Program-made: the position numbers and the translations under genes
Shown: piece after piece, positions 1-8,200 of the stretch
Layout: every line of letters begins with the position of its first letter
Position numbering within the stretch: position 1 is the stretch's first letter
The notes under the pieces: model-generated
What the model saw: only the letters and a program-made list of their open reading frames with translations
Told to the model about the DNA's origin: nothing
Databases searched by the model: none
Assembly (NCBI GenBank): GCA_036939975.1
Contig: JALLPB010000742.1
Coordinates: forward strand, 1 to 13,200
From: Cyclostephanos tholiformis
Lineage: Eukaryota; Bacillariophyta; Thalassiosirophyceae; Thalassiosirales; Thalassiosiraceae
Reading direction: 5' to 3'
DNA: 13,200 nucleotides

Positions 1-30
1 CTCAGAATGCATGTGGAAATCTACCAAAAA

Positions 31-185
31 AGGGAATTAAAAAGGGAATTCCCCCGAAAGGGAATTCCTTTTTGGGGGGGAATTCAAAAAGGGGAAGAGG
101 GAGAGATGTTCCTCTTGGATTCCTGCAAAAAAGGGAATTCATCTAGGAATTCCCCTTTGGGGGGGTCCGGAAAAAGGGAACTGAA
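31..185. repeat. Cluster of AAAGGGAATTCCC-type palindromic repeats
   Basis: Short units of the form A(3-6)GGGAATT(CCC) recur about eight times in both orientations. Five GAATTC hexamers fall within about 110 bp, starting at 46, 62, 80, 135 and 147, and most sit inside a longer GGGAATTCC palindrome flanked by A, C or G homopolymers. The open frame at 7-234 is produced by this repetition (Lys/Arg/Glu/Gly-rich translation) and I do not treat it as a gene. No known family is recognised. Confidence 0.6.
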
Positions 186-234
186 AAAGGGAATGCACAA
201 CCTAGATTGCCACTGCTATGAATCTCCATCATGA

Positions 235-610
235 TTCCCCTCTTCCCCCACCATCTGAAGAACAAATCTGGGATCTGGTGGGATATTTTCCCTCTGCAGA
301 TCAAATTAATTTTGTATCTTACTTAAATCTCTCTTGTAATTGATGTATTCTATTATGAAAAATTTGTTTTAATGTATTGGGGTTATCACAAAAAACATTC
401 TCAAAAATTTTTATCAAACTTGAGATACATCAACTCAGAAACACATATTTATCCTTATGAATAATTAAAGAGCCGTTTGCCCCTCCTATGGCATGGATTA
501 ATGCAATATGCCCAATCTAACACACGGGTGACCCGTCCAAGGGTGTGGCCAAGGGTGCTGTTGCTTGGTTTTATGTAAAACGGTAAACTAGCTTAGCAAT
601 TAATTTATTT
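235..610. other. Intergenic, no gene seen
   Basis: This stretch is AT-rich, with stops in all frames and no recognisable RNA gene. The only local structure is a small imperfect hairpin around CACGGGTGACCCGTCC near 521-540. Confidence 0.5.
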
Positions 611-849
611 CTAGCTACTCTCTAGTTGTTGATGACAAAAATATACCAGGTTTGCTGGCCGTTTCGATGGCCATGCGGATGCAGCAGTGCAATGTGGCAT
701 GCATTGCCCAATGAAGCATGTCCATGGCTTCATGTGGAGCCACTGGACATTGCCATTGGGCGAGTGCATGCACCTTATTGCCCCAGCGGCCGCCATGGTC
801 ATCGATGGTGGCGACACAACAAACAACAAAAAACACAACTTTTAGCTAG
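611..849. repeat. Long imperfect fold-back (inverted repeat)
   Basis: The two halves are imperfect reverse complements. The clearest paired blocks are 697-713 (GCATGCATTGCCCAATG) with 754-771 (CATTGGGCGAGTGCATGC) and 718-729 with 738-750 (ATGTCCA-TGGCT on both arms, one base indel). Homology continues outward through GATGGCCATG-CGG on the left and its counterpart near 790-810, to CTAGCTA at 611-617 and TAGCTAG at 843-849. Because the element is palindromic, plus- and minus-strand translations of it resemble each other, which explains the overlapping short frames here. It is probably a MITE-like or snap-back element. I see no clear target-site duplication. Confidence 0.6.
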
Positions 850-971
850 CGATTACAATACTTTTTACCTAGCTAAAGTTGTGATTCTTGTAACCCAAAT
901 GGGCTACCTAATCAGGTCATTGATGCAACAAGCAGTGTGCAAATGTGAGATGCCACGATTGTAGCTGAAGA

Positions 972-1006
972 GCTCAGCTAGATTTTGGATCTTTGGCTAG
1001 CTGAGC
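972..1006. repeat. Perfect 10-bp hairpin
   Basis: GCTCAGCTAG at 972-981 is followed after 15 nt by its exact reverse complement CTAGCTGAGC at 997-1006. No U-run follows, so there is no reason to call it a terminator. Its CTAGCT core also appears at the ends of the fold-back at 611-849, so it may belong to the same element or an older copy. Confidence 0.55.
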
Positions 1007-1706
1007 AGACCAATATTGGAGAAGTTATTGCACAATTACGAAACCCTAAAAAAAAGTGGTACGATAGGCCCGACCATAGAGGTTAAGCTGTTGAGGCAAA
1101 AATCTTATATTTTCTTGCATTTTAATACTAAAGCCTACGTATGTAGGTTTCATTTAAATCAGAATTAGACCAATGGCAGACTCAAAACCAATGGCTTTGT
1201 GCCACAAACACAACACAAAACACAACCAAAAACACAAAAAATACAATGACCATGGTCCCTCCTCCTGCCAGCCACATTCCACTGGCTTCAATTTTAAAAT
1301 TAAGTATTTTTTATTTTTATTTGCTATTTTTCTACACGACATGACTCAGCTTGCTCATGGAGTATATGTGAATTTTTAAAGCCTCTGATTGTGCTTTTCT
1401 TTTGCTGCTGCATCAAAACAAACCCCAGCTATCCAACGATAGTATATTTTTTGCCAATTCCACCCCTCAGTCCCTACAAAGCTGACAAATTGGATTTAGC
1501 ACCCCCAGACCTATTCCCACACAAGTCAAGCTTAAAAATCCTGATCCAAAATGATGGGGTATCACATATCATTACCAACCTCAGACCCAAAAAAATCATC
1601 AAAATTTCTACCATGAATTCACTGGGAAATCTCAACCAGAGGGTGCAAGAGTGGAAAAAGAAACCATGGTTTTAACTCAGAAAGGCTTCAGGCGGTCAAT
1701 TTTTCC
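1007..1706. other. Intergenic, no convincing gene
   Basis: The DNA is AT-rich. A 94-codon frame at 1391-1675 (+) begins with a non-ATG codon, matches no family I know and lacks the codon pattern of the two real genes. It could be a decayed coding remnant but is more likely chance. Short frames on both strands at 1154-1379 derive from a CACAAACACAACAC-type low-complexity stretch. Confidence 0.45.
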
Positions 1707-2141
1707 TACTGTACGTTTGACCTCAATTCACCACCCCTAAATTGAGGACAAATTCACCGCGACATTTTATGGTTGCATTGTCTAGTTTAATGTGTTAACT
1801 AGTCAACACAACCATAAAATTTGTCTTTGCACCACTGGTAGTTGGCCCTGAATTTGCCCTCAATTAGGTCGGATTATGAGAGAATTTACGCAAGTAAATT
1901 TAAATCTAAATTAGAAAAAAAGTCAAATTACTTAAGTAAAATTCGAATCCATGAATGAGACTTAAGTAAAATGCAACAACCTTTGACCAATCATATATCT
2001 CGGCCAATAATGATCACCAAACAGAGATCCAGGCAGGACTTCTCATTTATTTGACCTGCCCAACAATAGTTCTCAGTGGGAGCGGGGGCAAATTCTCGAT
2101 TTTCAGGGACCCGATAATAAATTGAGGCCAAACGTACAGTA
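1707..2141. mobile_element. MITE-like non-autonomous element with terminal inverted repeats
   Basis: The left terminus at 1707-1728 starts TACTGTACGTTTG and its inverse ends the element at 2120-2141. The 22-nt arms match at 21 positions (the mismatch is A versus G after TTTG). Inside are nested inverted repeats: 1736-1755 with 1850-1868, and 1764-1788 with 1797-1820. No transposase frame is present in the 435 bp. The flanks (TTTTCC on the left, CCAGGG on the right) show no convincing target-site duplication, so the superfamily cannot be assigned. It lies about 290 bp upstream of the 2434 start codon and could contribute to that gene's promoter. The inverted repeats are directly visible; the mobile-element call is inference. 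Confidence 0.6.
1736..1868. repeat. Nested hairpin inside the TIR element
   Basis: The outer arms 1736-1755 (CCTAAATTGAGGACAAATTC) and 1850-1868 are near reverse complements. The inner arms 1764-1788 and 1797-1820 share ATTTTATGGTTG and CTAGTT on their inverted copies, about 21 of 24 positions, with a loop of about 8 nt. The motif CCTCAATT or its inverse recurs at 1721, 1739, 1859 and 2120, so the element seems built from repeated copies of one end sequence. Confidence 0.6.
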
Positions 2142-2433
2142 CCAGGGTCGCCCGGTACAAACCTGCATACGACATCATGATTCCTGATAGTAGTATTGGG
2201 TATCCCTGGAATCGTCTTGTAAATAATACGAAGACAGTAGTTATCTTGTCAATGAAGTACCTACCTATTCATAGGAATCTGTGATTCGGGTGAAGGTAGT
2301 GGTAGTTCTCGTAATTATTTGCTGCGTATTATTTTTTTCTCTTTTTTTATTGTGCACATTTTTATTGTGTCCATAACTAAGGTCCTTGATCGCGAGAGGT
2401 GGAGAGCCCACTACTGCCGCCTCCGTTGCCAGG
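2142..2433 (+). promoter_or_regulatory. Upstream and leader region of the zinc-motif gene
   Basis: An imperfect hairpin at about 2138-2157 (GTACC-A-GGG-TCG-CCC-GGTAC) abuts the end of the TIR element. From 2320 to 2370 the strand is T-rich, followed by CATAACTAAG at 2372-2381. This resembles an intron 3' end (pyrimidine tract, CTAA-type branch sequence, AG), so a 5' UTR intron is possible, but no matching donor stood out. The coding frame is open from 2386 without an ATG before 2434. No TATA box can be placed confidently. Confidence 0.35.
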
Positions 2434-5121
2434 ATGGACCAACGCAAGTCAAAGAGGAAGTTCCACAACAAAGACAAAGACATGCTCGACTCTAACGCTT
2501 CCCCCAAGCCAATCAAGAACTCCAATGGAAGACGGAACTGCCGGGCCTTGTCCTGTCAGAAGGGTGTCCAGGGGAACGACGGATACTGTCGGGCGCATCA
2601 CAATCAGTACCTGATACGCACGGGACAGCGCGAATCGTGGACGTGCTTGTGCGGGATGAAGATCTTGGAGTTCCAAAATAGATGTGGCATCTGTCATCGT
2701 TGGAGGGAGGGGAAGCGTGCCCTGTCGTCGATGTCTCCCGCCGGGAAGAAATTGAAGAACAATGCCGGCGACGCCGTCGTCGAGATGGCCACGGCGGGGT
2801 CATCGTCTAGATCGTCATCGTCTCCGCCGACCAGGAGGAGGAAGTCGAAGAACGACGACGACAGCGCCGTCCAGATGATCCTCTCTTCCTCCTCCTCCTC
2901 CGACGTGGTAGTTGGGATTAGAAGAAATAGCAGGAGGTCGAGGTCCACGACGGGGAACCGCCGTCCCGACTACAGGGAGTACGACAACGACGGCGGCGGC
3001 GAGGAGGGGGGGAAGAAGGAGGAGATCGTGGTAACGTCGTCGTCGCGCCCTCCCCTCCTGACGGGGAAAAAAGTGAGGAGAACGATTGAGACAAAGAGTA
3101 ACGTCGAGACCACAGTTGAGACCATTAAACAGGAGGCGAAATCCGATGTAAAAGATGATGATAAATCCTCGTGGGGGGAGGGAAGGGGGACTGGGGTGGA
3201 AACCACTGTAGCGACAGGGAAGAGGGAAAGGACGATCTTAGAGAGGACGAGGAGGGATCGTCGTCCGCCGACCATGTACGTCGCTCGCCCATCCATGTCG
3301 GGATGGAGCGTAGACGACGGTGACGCGATGTTTCTGCTCCTCGCAGAATCGACGGTCGAGGCCGCCACGACGAGGACGTCGACGTCGGCGAGGCACGTGG
3401 TCGAATCGGACGTCTGTGATGACGACGACGACGATGTCGTGGTCGTGGCCGTCGTCGCGCCATCCTCGGGCGCGTCGTCCGCCGGGATTAGGAAACGACG
3501 TTCGTCGTCGTCTTATCGGGCGACGAACGCGGGATCGACATCGTCAACGTCGTGCCTACTCCCCCCGAAGAGAAAACGTGGACGTCCGCCAAAGAGATCC
3601 GCCGCCGTCGATGCGCCTCCTCCCCCCCAGCTTGAGTCGATATCCGCGCCGACGACGTCCTATTCGTCGTATTCGTCCGCCTCTATCGCCTTCCCTCCGG
3701 GGTATGACCGTTCCCGCCTCGAAGACCTCGATGTTAGCCGGCCGTCGGAAGACTCTGAGATAAGGCCGGCACGAAGGGGCAAGCGAGATAGACAAATTCG
3801 AAAGGTGGTTCACGGTGACGACGGCGGCGGCGGCGACAATTGCGATGATGATAACGCTACGGGACGGGGGGTCGACCTCGATGTCGAACGATCGCCGCCG
3901 TGGTCGTCGCCCACCGTCCAGGGAAAGGAGAGTCAATTGAAGAAATGTATGGAAGACATTGGAACGGAGGAGGAAGCAAAGCCCCCTGCTCCGGCCAAGC
4001 CGGTCGGTGGACGAACGCAACAGCTTCGCATCTTACCATCACCCCCCTCGTCGTCCGGTGGAGGTCTTCCTCGATGTTCCCCACAAGATGCATCGTCGCC
4101 GTCGCTACCGGCGGCGGTGACAGTCTCCTCCTACTACTCCCCGTCGCCCGCGATCTTCCCCGGTGGAGGTCCCGAGTGGACCGACTTCGAGCGGTCGAGG
4201 TTGCCATGTGACGTGTCATGTCCTCTGACGATGACAACAAAGACAAATGCGAGTGATACAAATAATGTGAGTGATAGGCAAAACAGATCGACCGAGAAAC
4301 GCACAATAGGGCGACGGAGGGACAGAGATATCCTGGAAGTACCCGAGTGTGACGATCACCCCGACGAGGACGAGGTTGTCTTCATTTCGTCATCTCAAGG
4401 CGAGGGAATGGTGGTTTCAACGCCGAACGATACACGGCGACTGGGCGCGGGATCCCGTTTTCCCATAAGGTCTCGCAGGGATCCGAATAACTTTCCTTCC
4501 CCGCGAGTGGCGGATGTGGCGAATATCCGTTCGTCGAACGACGTGAGAGATGTAGATGGAAACTTTCTTCTTGGGGATTGCAATGAGCTCGATGCCCAAC
4601 TGAAAAGTGAGCTGGAACCTCGTCTGAAGCCTGATGTGAAGACAGAGGACGCGTTCAATGAAGATGATGGTCTAAGCTTGAGCGATCTGGGGCCGCCGTC
4701 GTTGTCCATTGTCAAAAGTGAGCCAGTAAGAGAGAAGAGGTTGGATGCGCGGGTATCATTTTGCTATGACCAATCGTACTGGAGATGCAGAAATTGTGGT
4801 GGGTTGAACTCACCCACAGCTCGATGCGGCACATGTCGACATTTTAAGGAGAGAAAACGCACATCGGAAACGGTGCTTCTCGAAAGAACGCGATCCGAGC
4901 TCCTCAGCGGCCGGGACTTTTGGATATGCACTAGATGCGAAATTGCCATGCCATCTTTGACCACGCCCTGTGGAGGTTGTCAAAAGTTGATTTCTTTTGT
5001 CCCGCTGAAGCTTGATGAATTCGAGGAATTCGTCAGGAAGCAGAGGCAGACTGGTGCCTACTTGAGGCTAGGCCATGCGCATAGGAAAGACACACATATA
5101 TCACATGGACCGGTGGTCTAA
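2434..5121 (+). CDS. Nuclear protein with Cys/His knuckle, three zinc-ribbon-like motifs and an AT-hook
   Basis: The product is 895 residues. The ATG at 2434 was chosen because the open frame has no earlier ATG and the context is strong (A at -3, G at +4). N-terminal C36-x4-C41-x10-C52-x2-H55 resembles WRKY19-like zinc knuckles. W69-x-C71-x-C73...C84-x2-C87 follows. The C-terminus has W783-x-C785-x2-C788-x3-N792-x5-C798-x2-C801, close to the RanBP2-type pattern, and W830-x-C832-x2-C835...C846-x2-C849. The middle is disordered, rich in Ser, Asp and Arg, with an AT-hook core RGRPPKR near 381-388 and several basic NLS-like clusters. Four Psi-K-x-E SUMO-type sites occur at K232, K724, K736 and K761. 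A role in binding DNA or chromatin is inferred; no enzymatic domain is seen. It converges on the initiator gene. The motifs are visible, but the family name is unknown to me. Confidence 0.85.
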   Translation: MDQRKSKRKFHNKDKDMLDSNASPKPIKNSNGRRNCRALSCQKGVQGNDGYCRAHHNQYLIRTGQRESWTCLCGMKILEFQNRCGICHRWREGKRALSSMSPAGKKLKNNAGDAVVEMATAGSSSRSSSSPPTRRRKSKNDDDSAVQMILSSSSSSDVVVGIRRNSRRSRSTTGNRRPDYREYDNDGGGEEGGKKEEIVVTSSSRPPLLTGKKVRRTIETKSNVETTVETIKQEAKSDVKDDDKSSWGEGRGTGVETTVATGKRERTILERTRRDRRPPTMYVARPSMSGWSVDDGDAMFLLLAESTVEAATTRTSTSARHVVESDVCDDDDDDVVVVAVVAPSSGASSAGIRKRRSSSSYRATNAGSTSSTSCLLPPKRKRGRPPKRSAAVDAPPPPQLESISAPTTSYSSYSSASIAFPPGYDRSRLEDLDVSRPSEDSEIRPARRGKRDRQIRKVVHGDDGGGGDNCDDDNATGRGVDLDVERSPPWSSPTVQGKESQLKKCMEDIGTEEEAKPPAPAKPVGGRTQQLRILPSPPSSSGGGLPRCSPQDASSPSLPAAVTVSSYYSPSPAIFPGGGPEWTDFERSRLPCDVSCPLTMTTKTNASDTNNVSDRQNRSTEKRTIGRRRDRDILEVPECDDHPDEDEVVFISSSQGEGMVVSTPNDTRRLGAGSRFPIRSRRDPNNFPSPRVADVANIRSSNDVRDVDGNFLLGDCNELDAQLKSELEPRLKPDVKTEDAFNEDDGLSLSDLGPPSLSIVKSEPVREKRLDARVSFCYDQSYWRCRNCGGLNSPTARCGTCRHFKERKRTSETVLLERTRSELLSGRDFWICTRCEIAMPSLTTPCGGCQKLISFVPLKLDEFEEFVRKQRQTGAYLRLGHAHRKDTHISHGPVV

Positions 5122-5241
5122 GATGAATGTTAACATAACAGCCGACATTGAGAATGCTGCTCTTTCAGCACGTCTTAGCACTGAGACAACATGATATGTG
5201 TTGATGGGCGATCAAAATAACTACCATGAACTCAGGTGTTG

Positions 5242-5247
5242 AATAAA
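5242..5247 (+). terminator. Candidate polyadenylation signal AATAAA
   Basis: AATAAA lies 121 nt past the stop codon at 5121, within the 169-bp gap between the two convergent genes. It is the only canonical hexamer on the plus strand there. No AATAAA is seen on the minus strand in the gap, so the 3' end of the opposing gene may use a variant signal or overlap the plus-strand gene. Confidence 0.4.
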
Positions 5248-5290
5248 AGATAATATTTATAAATTGAGCAGAAGACAAAAATATCATACT

Positions 5291-8200
5291 CTACACGCAA
5301 GGGCTGGAAGGACGGGGACACTCTCTTTTGACGTAGTCGACAAGACTTCGATAGAAACCTCCTTCTTTTAGTAAACTCTCTTCAAGAGCTATCTCCACAT
5401 CTTCAAGTTGCACTCCAATCTTCAACTTTGAATTAGCATCATTTGGATTAAAATGATGATTATCGTCCACGACCAAAAGCCCTGAGTCCATTAGCATCTC
5501 AACCAAATTCATTACATGTCCAGGGCCTAGTTCATCCATAACTGCATGCTTGGTGGCTTCGACGCAGTACTTCTTCAGTGTAGAAATGCTTATTTTCGCA
5601 GTTGGGCCCCATACCTGACCCAGAGAAACAGCTATGCACAGAATCACTTTAGCAGCCTGGGGCAGTCCGCTTATGACATCTGCGTGCCTCATGGGCATCG
5701 CCTCACGAATTGCACGCATCATGTGAGGGAGCTTCACCAGGGGCATTCGTTGATCGTTGTATTGTAAAATTGCATCTAGATCATCAGCCTTCATTTGATC
5801 ATAACACTTCCCAACAGCATTAGAAGTGATCTCCAGTGCACGTCTTGCATCTCCGCTTGATGTAGCTACCCTTCTGGAGATCAATTGAAGCGCCTTTTGA
5901 TCGACAACATGCTTCCCAAGTCGCTGTTCAAGGATTGCAACGATATCTTCTTCCTTGTAGGTGGGAAAGACTAGCTCACGTGGAGACTGAGTTCAGTAGG
6001 AAAGAGGTAACACGAAGATGTCAGTGAATTTACCTTTCCGAATTCTCCTACTCCTTAAGATATCAAGTAACCAAAGCACTTACATGTCCAAGCTCTCGAA
6101 CGCGTGCGGAATCGATGTCGTTCACACAGTTGGAAATGCCTATCATGCTAAATCGCATCTCTTTATCTTCGGCCCATGATATGAGCGTTTTGAACCATGT
6201 TTCGCCAATCCCTCCATGCTGCTTGAAAAGCATGTCGATTTCATCAACAATCAACACGACTACCTTCTTCATCATAAGTTTTTCAAATTTCCCGAGTGGT
6301 TCATCATTTGCGATGTTTAGTCCTTTCGCTATTTTTTTCAACATTGTTCTCATAACGCCTCCTTTAATATTGGAGGAGCTCTGGCTCGCAGCCATGTTCA
6401 CGGAACAAATTAGGGGTTTCTCGTACCCTGTGTCCTTGGCCCATTTCATCATATCTTCAGCACAAGACGTGACTGCAGTTGTCTGGAAGTTAAGTAATTA
6501 GGAAGAATTGGTGTGAGGCTGCCAGAAGAGCAGACATAAGAGAGTAAGAAACTAGAGGCTTACCTTGCCAGTACCGGGGCCACCACAGATATAAAGAAAG
6601 CCAGGGCTTGGCAACGTCATTCCATCCATATTCGTACCTGTTAAGATTGACTTCTCCATAAAATCCTTGATTTCATGTTCCATCGACGATACCACAGAAA
6701 TGGAAGAAGACTTCGACAGTTGCTTTTTATTGAATGATGGATGAAGGACCATTTGACAACACTCTAACTTATCCCTCACTTTGAGCTCTATATCGGGTAA
6801 CGACTTATACACTGTATCACCTATGAACTGAGAATTGAAGCTTTGTCCAGGAATATCACTTGAAACGTTAGATACGTCATCATTTTCCATCTTATTTCTG
6901 GGAGAGGTTCGTATTTTATTTGAAGGAGGCGATTCCGTCGAACTAGATACGTCGCCATTGTTCCGGCCGTCACGTGACGTTCCTGATTTTTTGCGCGGAG
7001 AAGATGTATCAAGCTTAAGCCCATTTTCCATGCTTCTTTTTTTTACCCTAGCCGTCATTGATAACATCGACGCTGCAGGGGATGGCGCGCCACCATCTCC
7101 TTCCCATCCAAGGTTCTTAATCGCATATCGATGAATAGATCCCTCGGATGTGAAGTAGTGAATGCCTTCTGTACATTGATGAATCATATCTGTCTTCTTC
7201 ATATTTGCTGCGCTTGGGTGCACCCAAAAATATGAAACCAAATTGTTTCCTGGGTAATAAGTCCAGCCTGATCGTCTCATTTGAGCCCACAAGGCATTCC
7301 AAGGCATGTTTGGACTCTCTGCTTGAGGGTAATGCATCACGTCCACGCAGATTTCTTGATGCAAGTCGTGCATAATGGTTTTGGCGTAGTTTGGGGGCGT
7401 GGCGAATCCAATGTCGGGGCCTTGCATTGAATCGCCCAGCTCCAGCGCAGTAGATTCACGAACTGGTGTTCCTGCCAAGCACGCTTCAACATCATCATCT
7501 CCTTTCATATCAATACATGACGGCGACAAGTTGTCCAGTGTCGATGATGGGCTGTATTCATGACGTTGGTCCGTAGGAGCGTGAAAATTTGACTGCAGCG
7601 TAGATGCATTCCCATCCGCGACTATTTGTCTCGCGGGAAAAAAATTCGTGATCGGATTTACTTGAAGCTTCTTTTTAGGAGATGAGTAAGGTGTGTCTTG
7701 ATCGCATTCATCGTCTACCAGCGCTGGTTGGCATGGAGTAGCGGCGACGCCTACTTTTGCAACAGAATGACCCAGTGATGTGTTGTCGGCCTGTGCTGTA
7801 AGTTGAGGAGTTGCGATTACATCTACTCTCGCAACTGCATTACTTTGATCAGCTTTCTGCGTTGTTTGGAATCTAGTAGCCGCATGCGAGCCAGCAGCAG
7901 CAATATTTTGATGGTCGTTGAGTGCGGGCTTATTCGTGATAGGAAGATTAAACTCGCTGATACGTTTCCTGAAAAATGAGCATTGTGAGCTACACAATTG
8001 CTTACGTGATATACGTATCATTAACTAAGCAGAGATGTCTCACCGTACATCGAACGTTGCAACCTTAGCAACAAACACTTCAAACTTGAGCCTATCCTCC
8101 TGCATAAAAGTATGCTTCGACTCAGTACGCTTGTATGAATCGTCTAAGCCAAATCGAGCTATGTGATTAATCAGCTCAATGAGTTTCTCGAAACGATCAA

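Noticed and set aside
1391..1675. 94-codon plus-strand frame
   Set aside because: Non-ATG start, no recognised domain, AT-rich intergenic composition.
2386..2433. Start of the plus-strand gene at 2386
   Set aside because: That codon is TTG. The first in-frame ATG is 2434, in strong context.
3556..4306. Minus-strand frames of about 150 codons
   Set aside because: They are Arg/Ser/Pro-rich shadows of the GTC/GAC-biased coding sequence of the plus-strand gene.
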